NCBI GenBank assembly: GCA_003024785.1
Contig: PUQB01000009.1
Span: 331,001-395,000, forward strand
Reading direction: 5' to 3'
Length of the DNA stretch: 64,000 nucleotides
From: Selaginella tamariscina
Lineage: Eukaryota > Streptophyta > Lycopodiopsida > Selaginellales > Selaginellaceae
Of this stretch, positions 23,201 through 34,987 are shown in pieces. Every line of letters begins with the position of its first letter. Position 1 is the first letter of the stretch. A program made the position numbers and the translations under genes. The notes beneath the pieces were generated by a model, which was given only the letters and a program-made list of their open reading frames with translations, made no database searches and was not told the origin of the DNA.

Positions 23201-25297
23201 AAAGCGAAATGGAAGCCGTGAGACGAAGGTTACAAGGTGCATCGGAGAAAATCACGTTAAGGTACGAGTTTCAAACCTTATTAAATATTTAAGATGTTCC
23301 TTAAACTGTCTATCAACGGAATGATCTTTCATTATATTTCAATATATGTAAACCATTTTAGTTAGATGGTTACTTGTTCATGAGCATGATATTTTGTGTT
23401 TCTTGTATGCGTGGTTTGTTTTGATTTAATCTCTATTTCAGAGAGACACAGTTAAGATCATTTCATGCAACTGGTGAGGAAATAAAAGCACTTCAGATCA
23501 AACAGCACCAGCAACTAAAGGTCATGATGGAGACACTGATGAGCGACTTAGCGGAAGAAAATGATGAGGTACTCCCTATATATATATTGTGTGTGTGTAA
23601 CTATATGTATTTATTTATAATGTGTTTCTTATGACAATTGTTTGTGTAGGCTCATAGTGCAGGAACACAGCAAAATAATATCCAGGACAATGAAGAAAAC
23701 AGTGAAGCTAAGACTGAGGAGTTGGTGGACAATGCCAATAGAAGAAGTGGAGATGTTCTCGTCCAGCCTTCTCCAGAAGCTACAGTGAACTATATACAAC
23801 AGTTGGAACTTAGAGATGGTATGTTGGCTTACTTATTTATCTTTCTTCATATGTGTAAATACATGTATCTTGTATGTAGATCATATGCAGTGGCTGTATA
23901 TATAATATACGCCACCAATGATTTCTGTGTTTTATATATGATATAAAGTCAATGTGAGTATATATACTTCATATACTCAATGTACTTCTATGTTCAGAGG
24001 CAAATGTTGATAACATCGAGAGGCAAGTTAACGTAGGCAACGAGGAAAACAACAGGGAAGCAAACACAGAAAACCTGTTGCCTGTCGAGCAGTTTTCCCC
24101 AATGCAGACAGCCAATCTTCTAGCTTCCGAAGTTCTTCCATCACAGGACACTCCCACGGATATCGAACTCCCTGCCAGTAGTTTATTACGACATCCTCCT
24201 CGGCCAAGGCAAGACCTCTCCTCTGATGGTAGATCACCATTTGTTCAAAGAAACGAACAGGTATATATATACACACATACATCCGTAATTATAATCCGTA
24301 TACCCGCCATGCATCCGTAATTATAATCATATATAAAATCAAAAGATAATGGTTAGTCAAATGTATAGGTGTGCATCCATATGTAGTGTTTGTGTAGGTG
24401 AATAATAATGATGCAATATAGCTACTAGGAATGCTGATACACCCTGGATAAATGATATATTTGTCTATCGATTATTTAGCTTGAAGAACTAAGGCCACCG
24501 GATTTGAGTACATATGCATATGTACACATTCCATGTATAAAACTGCTGACTGTTCATAGCAGTATTTCCAATGCTTAAAAAGCATTGACGAATAGCCTTT
24601 TTATCAAACTTTATAAATGAGTATGAAATTTGTATAGGTTACCGGGCATAGAAAACATTCATACGCATGCATATTATATAAAGTAAGGATCTCTGTATAT
24701 TTATATATATTCACGTGTATTATATGTATGCATATGAGTGGATGGAGTTTACATGTTGAGAAATACGAGTACACAAAGACATCTATGTGTGCGTACTTTC
24801 TATACATGTATGTATACTCAACAGCATACGATATACACATAACTATTACATTTGTTTCACAAACACCATACACACATATACAGAAAGGTGTATATATAGT
24901 GAAGACATGATTGATTTATCACTATTGTATTCAAATTTGTGTTAATTGTTTATTTTTATGTGCATTACAGGGGTATAGTAGAATTACTGTACAAGTATCT
25001 ACGGAGCATGGACAGAGCCAAGTTGGAAACAGTGATACTCAGCCAGGTGGCCCGCATCCACTGGACGAGAAGTTTGCACAGAGTCAAACTGCTGTTACTG
25101 CGTTACTCGCCGGAATTCAATTTTCAGCGGCAGCTAATGAACTAGGTAAGTCAGTCGTTGATATTTTAGTATAATCTGTTATTTCATTTCGTGTATCCAC
25201 ACCCATATACGTACATTTGTATTTAACTACTATGTTGTTATCTGTTGTGTGTGTAGGAACATATGATTTATGGGGTTTGTGCCTTTGTGGAATATAG
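20211..25297 (+). CDS. FHA-domain protein with long coiled coil
   Basis: The N-terminus encodes a forkhead-associated (phosphothreonine-binding) domain: GRNVENPHF, SSQHCTISRR and STNGTYVNGQY mark its conserved strands and loops. Long Glu/Arg/Leu heptad segments follow (RRDCEAEFSRRLQVLE, EDRNSRMREHLEIENRHK, MESLMLESSRLESEME), then an acidic/polar tail. Exons read as 20211-20393, 20771-20934, 20983-21074, 21231-21361, 21468-21554, 21636-21838, 22252-22452, 22531-22581, 22791-22886, 22986-23045, 23140-23261, 23442-23568, 23650-23818, 23998-24260, 24971-25145 and 25257-25297. It resembles plant SMAD/FHA coiled-coil proteins of unknown function, possibly nuclear. The junction at 21838/22252 is one base out of phase, and the last short exon is the least certain. 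Start chosen at the ATG of MPTSATITPPE. Confidence 0.8.
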
Positions 25298-26072
25298 TAT
25301 GGCATTAAATAAATAATTTAACACTAAGATACAAATTTTAATGTATGTATATGGTTTTGATAGTTTGACAGACTTCAAGTTTTGGCGGACTATATAGAGT
25401 ATATTAACTGGATTTTGGGGTAAATACGTTCACGATTTTACAAGGTATAACTACTGTAAGAAAAATTTGTATATTTTCACGGTTAATATAGTAATTAGTT
25501 TTAACGCAAACTTTTAAGTATTTACTGCTTAGTATCAAACGCTACAGGTACAGACACACGCATACACACACACGCACACGCACACGCAATACATATAATC
25601 AGTAAATACAACTGTATATCTATTCTGCGGACACTCACACACACGCACACGCACACGCACACGCACACGCACACGCACACACACACGGAAATTCTAAGCG
25701 TGCTCAGATTCTATGGGTGATTAATAGTCCACATTAAAACTTCAGAATCAAAGGTATAATCATTGCACGCACTATGAAATAATATGCTCAGAATAAGTTT
25801 TCCATCAGTCTTTAAGATCAGAGATGGAACAATATATAAAAACATCATCATTGCATAAAGATAAACATGAATCCATGAATCCATATAAAGATAAACATGA
25901 ATCTCTCTCATGGCGGCCATGAGCCCTAATTTATCTAGGTTCAGAGACTTGGCATATGCTATATATATTCTAGCATCTTTCTAACGGAATATTCTGGATG
26001 GAAGACACCTGTATAGACATACTAACGTGTATAGTATATACAAAAACTATACACATGAGAACGTAAACCTAC
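25298..26072. other. Convergent intergenic region with CACACG minisatellite
   Basis: No gene seen. At 25557-25687 there are two blocks of (CACACG)n/(CA)n. A short direct repeat (ATCCATATAAAGATAAACATGA type) lies at 25855-25900. Confidence 0.6.
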
Positions 26073-27383
26073 TTATATGTTGGTGTCAGAATACGGTGAA
26101 TGTACGGCGTACGTCGGTCTTTTCTTCCTGTTCTGTGCGTATCTATACCATCCATACGCCTCGAGTGATACGGCTGTTAATACCACTATAACAAGGAAAG
26201 CCGTATATAATTCTGTACGGTCTTGGATGGCTGCAACAATCTGAACCCTTTATATATGTTGGTGAATATGAGTATGAGCGTCACATATCCGATTGTATGG
26301 TGGTATATATTCCAGTACGGCCGTATTTTATGCTCTTTATGCGGCCTAAGTACAAGAGAAAGCACCTGAAAAAAAATAAAATTATATATTTTTTGTTTTA
26401 TATATATATATTTACCTGTAAGGTAGCGAAGACGAAAATGGAAGTTCCAATTCCCTGATGTAATCGGGCGGCTGATGATTTGCCAGCGTAGTTACCCAGT
26501 TTGAGACCAAGGCCCCATCCAACGGTCCCGAGAATGTACCCGAGAGTCTGAAGCGAGATGTGAATATAAAACCACTGTGGATCAAAATATGGTCTAACGT
26601 ATCTAGCAACTATAACTCCAATCGGTAGGAATATTCCCCATCCCACGGCATTCAGTATTCCATGTGCCTGTAAAAATGTGTGTGTGTGTGTATGTACATA
26701 TATTAATATATGAAAATTACTTTTTTCAGGTTTTGACGAGAGTCAACGGCGCTGGCTTTGCTCCCGGTAACCAGATTAACGACAGCCGTAGATGCTCTCA
26801 AAGACCCAGCATCCGTAGAATGAGGCAACGGACTGGATCCACTGGTTCCAGATCCACGGTTCAAAACCACATTGACTGTCGTTGACTGGTTGTTCGGTAT
26901 GAGTATCTTAGCGAAAACAGTGAGGATATTCCCAGATATATCAACTAGATTCGAGCCGCTTAAAGTTAAATCTGATGTCCCCGGTGATGGCAATCCGCTG
27001 TATGTAGTTAATTTGTTGTATAGAGCTTAACTGTGTTTGATGAATCCTTAAACCCAATTAAAACATTTGCTCCTACCATTGTGGGTGATGGTCCATAGTT
27101 TAATCCCATCCAGACCAACCTGAAATAATATTATATATATATATATATAATACACACACGCACGCACACCTGAGGGTGTAGTGAGTAAAGCTCTATACAT
27201 TGTATCAAATGTGAGCGAGGAAGGATCAAAGCTCCATGAAAGATAAGCCCAATCGGAGAAGGACACGCAATTGGTGTATGTCCTTGTGTTGCCATTCACC
27301 ACAATACTGGAAGTGCAAGCGGAATATACAGATGAAATAGAGAAAAAATGCGATAAATATATGAAAATTAAATAATTTCCCAT
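26073..27383 (-). CDS. DOMON and cytochrome b561 domain protein
   Basis: This is a plant membrane redox protein, expected at the plasma membrane, that passes electrons from ascorbate through haem b. Minus-strand exons are 27170-27383, 26721-27119, 26416-26667 and 26073-26365. A signal peptide (MGNYLIFIYLSHFF) is followed by an AIR12-like DOMON domain (CVSFSDWAYLSW, MVGANVLIGFK, PSPGTSDLTLSG). The b561 core then has haem-ligand histidines in AHGILNAVGWG, FYIHIS, RLHQGIG and YHHTIGYV, with intervening membrane helices. The tail ends KKRPTYAVHSPYSDTNI. Single-base losses near 27012 and 26222 disturb the frame, but the protein on both sides matches the family. Total length of about 385 aa is normal. 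Confidence 0.88.
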
Positions 27384-28093
27384 AAAATGTGCGTATAAGA
27401 AATGAATAAAGCCTAAGTTCTTCGTATTGGTTGGGAGGTCTGTATTTTGGGAACCCCACCATGGTGGAAGAATTTTTCCATTTAGTTTATTTATTTATTT
27501 ATTTATATTTTTTATATATAAAATAAACATTAGTTGGTGGTATAGCCTCTTCTCCTACAGTTTAGTGTGTTTTTTTTTGCACACAGACTACAGACATTTG
27601 ATGTGACTAAAGCGGGTTGGTCCCTAAGAGACTTTTCTTCATTTAAAATACGTAATTAATGTATGTATGTTTAACCTTAATTATACTTAAATGTATGTTT
27701 TTTTCAGGATAGAGCATTTAAATTTAATGCTTTTAAATTTATTAAAAATGTTTACCTTCGAATAAAATTCAAATTTCAAATTCAAACGGGTATATTTGCA
27801 CGTGTAGAAATTTGTACGCACCTGTAGGTGGGTGTGCCATCAACGTTTCACGATGTTAAACTCTCTCTCTCTCTCACACACACACACGCACACACGCACA
27901 CGCACACGCACACAGTTTACATAACAAAACAGCCTCTGTTGTAAATATATTCACATGAATTCAGGTATTAACATCAAACATTGTTGACTCGTCACCGTAA
28001 GATGAGCGCAGATGCAACAAAAAAAAAGCTTCCATTTCTGCAAGCAAATACATTCACATATGTGTGTTGTGTGTGAGTGTGAGATGTATTGGA

Positions 28094-28133
<40 letters not shown>

Positions 28134-28279
28134 ATGTATAAACTACTGCATACCTGTATGATGGAGGGTACTTGCTCTCGTCTTTTCCGCTTCTACGGGA
28201 GCAAATACCAACATTGTATAGAATCGTATAAAATGCTTGCGGCAAAGATTCCGCAGGAATATCCGAATGTGAATTAAAT
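27384..28279. other. Intergenic region between DOMON gene and RPC9
   Basis: AT-rich, with (CT)n(CA)n tracts at about 27860-27915 and 28097-28132. No exon supported. The segment just below 28280 is the likely RPC9 3' UTR. Confidence 0.5.
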
Positions 28280-29107
28280 CTACACCTCAGGTGGCTCTGG
28301 CAAAACTCTGTGGACAATATCAGAAATCTTGTCCACTTCTTCCTCACTAAATCTCTTGCTAATCTCTTCTACAATCTGCATACACACTTTACAACGTTAT
28401 GAAACTTAAATATATGAATATGTTTAAGACTAGTGTGTGTGTTGTTATATATTCTCTTTCTAATCACCTATTGAAATCTAAATATATACACAACATGTAC
28501 ACACACACCACAATGGTCTATATATTCTCTTTCAAATCACCTATCGAAATCTACATATATACACAACACGTATACACACATTAAATGTACATGATATACA
28601 GAGACGCATACTAACATATGTATGTACACTATATGTTAACGTACGTGTGAGCGTGCTTGTAAAAATATGATTTGCTTACCAAGTAAAGTTGAACTTGGTC
28701 GGTTCTCAGGTTTGCGACTTGGATACGTTCCAGGGAACACAGACGAGCTATAAGAGGCTCCTTTGATAGCCTCTTTAAGCATTCAACTGTCTGCGTAGCT
28801 GCAGGTGTTTGTATAAGATATCCATAAACCTGTATTGTAAGTATTTAATGAGTTTGATTTAACCATGTAATCATGGTTAAAACAAACTAAGTTATACGTA
28901 CCAGTGACTCCGACTTCGTGATCGTGTCACTGGCTGCTTTATTACGTAGTAAATCAAGGACTTCAAAATTGGTAAGCCTTCCACAGTCGTCTTCGAGACT
29001 AATGGTACATTGAATAAAAATATATGAAACACAAACGGTAAGCTTTTAATTAAGTAAAAAACAATTGACTACTTACACGAAGTATAAGGAAAAGCTTACA
29101 CTTTCAT
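28280..29107 (-). CDS. RPC9: RNA polymerase III subunit RPC9 (C17/CRCP)
   Basis: RPC9 pairs with C25 in the Pol III stalk used for initiation on tRNA and 5S genes. Minus-strand exons are 29100-29107 (ATGAAAGT), 28902-28998, 28680-28829 and 28280-28375. They sum to 351 nt with no frame slip and give 116 aa. The start MKVLEDDCGRLTNFEVLDLL matches the plant RPC9 beginning. The rest (YGYLIQTPAATQT, LERIQVANLRTDQVQLYLIVE, FSEEEVDKISDIV) is the HRDC-like fold expected of the Rpb4/RPC9 family. Its first exon is the last part of the OTU protease exon in the same frame, so RPC9 can be produced as the C-terminal part of a fused reading frame or from an internal start. No separate promoter was identified. 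Confidence 0.85.
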
Positions 29108-30075
29108 GTCCTGTGACTTAGATGGCGATAGCTCTTTGTTTGTGTCCGAGCATTCCGGACGAGCCCTCTCAATAGACTCCTCTGCACGAGCCCTCTCAAT
29201 AGCTTCCTGCACCTTCCTCTGGTAGGGATCCACTTTTATCCGTTTCTGTAAACAGACAGCCGAACATATGTCACTTACATGCATGCCTGTGTGTGTGTGT
29301 GTGTGTGTGGCTATTATATGTATATATAGGTATAGACCACAACTAGCTAAATACAGGACCACATGGGAGAGAAAGGGAGGGAGTTGTGTGTGTCTTGACA
29401 CACACCAAGAACGGGTTTAGTAAACAAGTGAATTACCTGCATCATGTCCACAGATTCACTGGAAAACCGCTTCAAAGACTCAGCCACCGGAAGCATATCC
29501 TCCTCTTCCTGCTGCCTTTGCTCCTGTACTAGGCCATCACTGTTACATTCCTCATCCTTCGTACACTCTCCTGTGTACTCTCGGAGGACTCCACGTTGAT
29601 CTCCTCGACAGGATGGTGTTTTCAGCAGCCTTGATAAGCAGTGGCATGAGATCCTCATTTCTCTCCTCAGAGGCGGAGGCTCGTCATACAAAGCCTCAAA
29701 GTCGTCCTCGGAGATCGCAGGCTCATAGTGTGGAAACAGCTCCATAGTTACTGTGATATACCAGATGTATTGCGTCCTCAGAGTAATCATCCTCGTTTCC
29801 CACAGTCTTCCCTGTCTCAGCTATCCATATCAAAATCGGCCTCTCAAGATACTCCTGCAGCCAGAAAGCACAGAAGTGATCCCCCATAATCCACCTTCTC
29901 GAGCACTGTATTTCATTTTGCGTAGATACTCGTGTTCTGTCTCCTCTGCATCCACTATACGAAGCTCGGGATGAAGCTCCTGTAGGTTTTCCGCTGACAG
30001 AAAGTTCTCCTTCCATTGGATGGCCTGTGTACATGATTCTCTAATATAAGGTAATAAAGGAGCTATACACACACG

Positions 30076-30127
<52 letters not shown>

Positions 30128-30703
30128 CTACCTTTGGATCCTTCTGAAGGAGCTGTCTACGGAAGAATCTGACCATCTTCGGCGTAGCTCCACAGACTCA
30201 AAGATTTCTCCATACAGGCGGAGCACGTATGTGACTGAATCGAAGAGGCAGTCACCTGCTGTGTATTGATACCTAAAACAAGTAAAATTAGTGTATGTAA
30301 CATTTTGTATACTGCCATGAATAAAGTATGATGTAAATGCCATATACATATGAACACATACATATTTTTGACAGTGGTATATATCATTATCCATCATGTG
30401 TGGTAAATATAGATAAAAAAACCACATAATTTACATATAAACTGCACGAATAATATTTCAATAGTATAAGCTCTTATAAATCATGTAGCTAAACAAGAGC
30501 TTGAACCCGAATTCACGAATTTCCCTTGTATAATAAAGATGTTTTTGTTCAGAAAAAAACATTCTAAGGGGAATTAGATATATACCTGATGATGCGACGG
30601 AGACCTTTTTCTCTAGAACACGATCGATAAATGGAGGACGTACACGGGTCTTGAACAAGAAGAGATCTTCTTCTTCCTCGCCATCGATGACAGAAAACGC
30701 CAT
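29096..30703 (-). CDS. OTU-domain cysteine protease (putative deubiquitinase)
   Basis: Minus-strand exons are 30586-30703 (MAFSVIDGEEEEDLFLF), 30132-30272, 29437-30024 and 29100-29245. The OTU catalytic Cys lies in YTAGDCLFDSVTYVL. The central GGLWGDHFCAFWLQEYLERPI segment and HYEPAI, with the expected catalytic His, complete the fold. A Glu-rich helical tail (DPYQRKVQEAIERARAEES) follows. OTU enzymes cleave ubiquitin chains; the linkage preference is unknown. Several single-base slips interrupt the exons near 30170, 29888, 29740 and 29650, more than in other genes here, so inactivity cannot be excluded. If the last intron is retained, the frame ends at a TAA embedded in its 5' splice site (29096-29098). 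If it is spliced, the frame continues into RPC9. The gene is head-to-head with RRP45. Confidence 0.75.
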
Positions 30704-30825
30704 TCGTCAAGAACCCTAAAGGCCTGCCCTAAGGTTTAATTAAAACCCGTACTCTGTTTTAGGGTTTTATTGGGGTTTTGGAACAGCCGTGAAAACAGGG
30801 GTTAGGTTTCTTGGGAGGTCTGGCT
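30704..30825. promoter_or_regulatory. 122-bp bidirectional promoter between OTU-RPC9 and RRP45
   Basis: The start codons of two divergent genes are separated by only 122 bp. The interval has telo-box motifs on both strands (AACCCTAAA at about 30711 and TTAGGGTTTT at about 30760) plus GGCCTGCCC, similar to site II elements. Such pairs of telo-box and site II are known from plant housekeeping promoters. Confidence 0.7.
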
Positions 30826-32595
30826 ATGGCGCGATTGAGCAGCAACGAGCGGGATTCATAGAGACGGCGCTTAGACAGGAGCTGAGAATTAATGGCCGTG
30901 GTCCCTTTGATTCTCGTCGCACTCTGATCAATTTCGCAAAGTAAGCATTTAACTCTCTCTCAGACTTAAACCAACCGAGTCTGTACTCGTACCTATATAG
31001 ATACACATATATATAATTTTGTACATGGTTGTATAACTTCTGCCATTCATGTTTCAAGTGTTGGTTCTGTATACACACATACACGACACAATCTAAAACA
31101 CATTACATATATCTTATGAAAACTATAGAAACTATGATAATTTATTATGTTTTGTAGTTTTAAATGTGTTCTTATCTGAAATGTCTTTGAGTGATTGTTT
31201 TTATATATTTTTTTATATAATGCACTCGTTATACCGTTCGTGTTTCAAATGTTTAAGAGTAATGATCTTAAACATGTATATGAACGTGTACACGTGAATA
31301 TTGATTCACGTTTGTTTACTGCAGATTATGTATAATGCTCTAGATTTGGGAGTTCGTATGCATGTTGTTCCGTCGTGATATACATACACATGCATATGTA
31401 ACTTCTACCATTTAAGTTTCAAATATAATTCTGTACACACACACATTTGTAACACATTTGTAATAAAAACTGGAACATAACTTGGCCTGAGCTCAAATAA
31501 CAAAGTTGCAGTTCAAACACCTCTCGTTCAGCTCCCAATGCACATTGAAATGATGGTTGATCACACACACACGAGATAGAATAGGCAAATTATATCTGAA
31601 CACACACGTTAATAATGTTCATGTTGTTTACAACATATATTATTTATAGTTTTCTTGTAGTCCTATGTACTTCGTAGACATACACGCATAACGTTTATAC
31701 TATGCTCAATATACAATTGTATGTATACATATGGACAGGGAGGATGGAGCTGTTGAGGTGCAACAAGGAGAAACCCGGGTGTTGGCAGTGGTTAGTGCAC
31801 AACTCGGGCCTCCATATCCTGACAGGCCAAACGAGGGCTCTTTCGCGATCTACACTGAATTCTCTCCAATGGCTGATCCGTCTTTCGAGCCTGGACGTCC
31901 TGGAGAATTGGCTGTAGAGCTTGGACGAGTAATAGACCGTGGATTAAGGTGATTAGATATGTGTGTGTATATGTTATACGTTAGATGTTTAAAATATACA
32001 AATTGGTTCGCGTATGTATTGCTGTCACATGCATACAAACGGCAAATCCTCATATTGAACATGGTTTTATATTGCATGTACCCTGTCTCTTATTTATACG
32101 TATCATTTTCGCGCACTGCTAGACACATATTATATAGTGATTATCATATGTATGTAGTGATTGTGTGTAATATATGACATCTGTGACATGCTTGCTTGTA
32201 TGTGTGGTGTTTTAGTGGGATTCATGTCCGTTAATGATATACTTTTATTGAATTCGCAGGGAAAGCAGGGCAGTTGACACAGAATCTCTATGCGTTCTGG
32301 CGGGGAAAGCAGTATGGGCGTTACGTATTGACATTCATATACTCGATAATGGAGGGTGAGCTTTTAACAATGTTATATTTTACATCTATACATAATCAGG
32401 TATATTATCAATTTGAAGATGAGACATATATCATATTCTTAATAAGACTTATGTTTGTTTGATGGATTTAATTATTTCAGGAATTTAATAGACGTAGCCA
32501 ATATGGCTGCTTTAGCTGGTCTTTTATCTTTCCGAAGACCAGACGTCAGTCTTGGTGGAGCAGAAGGACAGGAAGTTATTGTACATCCTTCCGAG

Positions 32596-32632
<37 letters not shown>

Positions 32633-34185
32633 TTCAAGGCATACATACTTACACAGATGAATATACATGTATATAGGTTTATGTTTAAGAAAATATTTTC
32701 CAGGTTCGTGACCCTCTTCCTCTTACTCTTCACCATCTACCAGTTGCTGTCAGTTTTGGATTTTTTGCCGACGGAGAACTTGTGGTAAGGATAATTCAAT
32801 GAATTTTATTTTAATTATCTGATACAAAATGAATAAAGTATATTGAATACTTACTAATTATAAGGTACTGGACCCGAGTTTAAAAGAGGAACTGGTTATG
32901 GGAGGCAGATTAACTATAACCGTTAACGCACACGGGGAAGTATGTGCAGTGCAAAAAGGTGGAGGTGTTGGTGTCAGAATGAGCGAAATACTGCGATGTA
33001 TGCGTATAGCATCTTCAAAAGCTATTGACACTGCTGCTCTTCTAAAACGAGGGGTAAACTATATAATTATACATAAATACATGTAGATATATAAGAGCTA
33101 TATTTAATTTTCTAATGTATGTTTACGCATGAACATAACGTTATGTGTCGCTGCATGATAGCTTTAAAGATTTTACTGAATTATACTCTGGCAGGCGGAA
33201 ACACATGAACTAGAGAGAGCTCAGAGGAAAATAAGAAGGCGCCGATTGCCTAATGACAGTGTCATCCCAGGTAAAGGTTACACAGATACATACATACATA
33301 TACACAGAGATATACATCTTGTTTATTGATACATGAGACGTACATCTATGCACTGCCCCCCCCCCCCCCACACACACACGTGATGTTATAGAATGGTGCA
33401 TGTTACCTCTTATTAACTATAGGATGTTATGTTAATGCATCTTGTATATCATTCACTAATTATGAGTTATGCTTTTATTATGCTATATCTAGTTCAAATA
33501 CAAGAGCCAAGTGTGAACGATGGAGATATTAAAGACGTGCAACACATTCCAATGGACAGTGACACTGACAGTGAAGATGAAATGCCAGACGTTAAGCCGT
33601 CCGAAGGAGACGGTTTATTCCAAGGCGGCAATTCAGCATGGTAAAGAACATTCTTCTTCTTTTTTCTTCTCGTCTTTGAAGTAACGTTTTCCGTACTGTG
33701 CAGGAATCATGACACCACAAAACCGCTTGGTATGTATATATGTGTTTGTCTGTACGTACCTTTGTGTGTGTGTGTGCGGGCTATGTCCGTAATCCGTATA
33801 TATGTGTACCTGTCTGTGTGTCACTTGTGTGTATATATGCATTGTACATGTATATGTATATAATGCTGGTTGTCAGATGCCCAAGCATTAGAAGAGCTCG
33901 ACATGGTTGCCAAGCTTTCAACAGAAACACATATGGTTTCCGCAGCGGCAGTATACAGGCAAAACCCACCGCAAGAAGAAAGAGCTCGGACCAGTGTTCT
34001 CCGCAAACACAGACGTTGAGACGACTGAAGGTACATGTATATATACATTCCAACATATACATACACATGCACCGTGTTTTGCATGTAGAAGCACAAGCAA
34101 GCCAGATTCTGCTCCAACAAGCCTCCTAGACGCAGTCAAGAAGAAGACCAGGAAGCGGAAGAAGGCCAACAAACAAGAAAGCTGA
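30826..34185 (+). CDS. RRP45: Exosome complex subunit RRP45 (RNase PH-like)
   Basis: This is a ring subunit of the 3'-5' RNA exosome in nucleus and cytoplasm; the plant orthologue is RRP45/CER7. Exons are 30826-30940, 31739-31948, 32260-32355, 32481-32595, 32704-32784, 32865-33053, 33195-33270, 33493-33640, 33704-33729, about 33878-34038 and 34089-34185. Conserved segments are LSSNERDS, LRINGRGPFDSRRTLINF, GAVEVQQGETRVLAVV, GSFAIYTEFSP, DTESLCVLAGKAVWALRID, NMAALAGLLSFRRPDV and LPLTLHHLPVAVSFGFF. The C-terminal extension is acidic, then Lys-rich (AVKKKTRKRKKANKQES), likely a nuclear signal. One base appears lost after ERDS (near 30866) and one near 33975. An intron holds a dispersed repeat and a poly-C tract. 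Confidence 0.9.
31478..31576. repeat. Dispersed ~95-bp repeat, copy 2
   Basis: Same element as at 10105-10203, here within RRP45 intron 1 and in the same orientation. The copies differ by a few substitutions and two short indels. Confidence 0.7.
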
Positions 34186-34562
34186 TTGTCCGAAATCGAG
34201 TCCCAGGTGGAGTCCGATATCACCTCGGACTGGAGTCTGCGAGTTTTGGAGAGGGGTCGCAGACAAATAGATTTGGTAGTCTTTACTTTAGGCTAGGGTT
34301 GTTCCGAGGCTTCGTACAGCGTCCGAGGTTCACCTCGGGCTGACGTGGAGGGTCTGCGGTACGGAAGGGCGGTGGAAAGCATTTTTTTCTTGCTTATTCC
34401 ATTGCCCTTGCGGGACTCTGCACATAGGTCGGTGCGATTGAAGCCGCCATGGAGGAGTAGGAAGGGAAATTCGGCTATTGCTTCACGGACAAGGGGATCC
34501 GAGTTTAACACAGTTGGGTGAGTGGAATTAGGGTCGAATTTGAGGAGGACGGAGTCGGATTG
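34186..34562. other. Short interval between RRP45 and the NYN gene
   Basis: 377 bp, GC-richer than the usual spacer, probably the 3' UTR of RRP45 followed by the promoter and 5' UTR of the NYN gene. The frame of the latter is open upstream to 34518 but lacks an earlier ATG. Confidence 0.5.
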
Positions 34563-34929
34563 ATGGGAACATTCAATCCGGGGAGCAGTAGTAACAGTCC
34601 CAGCAATGCCGGAGTGCGGCCACCGTTTGTTCCGCAGCAGCAGCCGCAGCCGCCGCAGCATGTTCAACAGCATGTTCAACAGTTGAAGAGGCCTGTTGCG
34701 ATTCTGTGGGATATAGAGAATTGCCCGGTTCCCAACGAGGTGAATGCAGAAGACATTGCTGGGAATGTGCGGATGGCGCTCTCTGTGCACCCTGCTTACC
34801 GTGGATCTGTTACTATGTTCTCTGCTTATGGGGACTTCAACCATTTTCCTCGTAAAGTCCGAGAAGGTAATTTCAGATTCTAGTGTGTGTGTATGCGCGC
34901 GTGAGAAAACGTATAGTCCTAGTGCATAT

Positions 34930-34987
<58 letters not shown>

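Noticed and set aside
28054-28277. Frames downstream of RPC9
   Set aside because: No homology; consistent with 3' UTR and CT/CA microsatellite.
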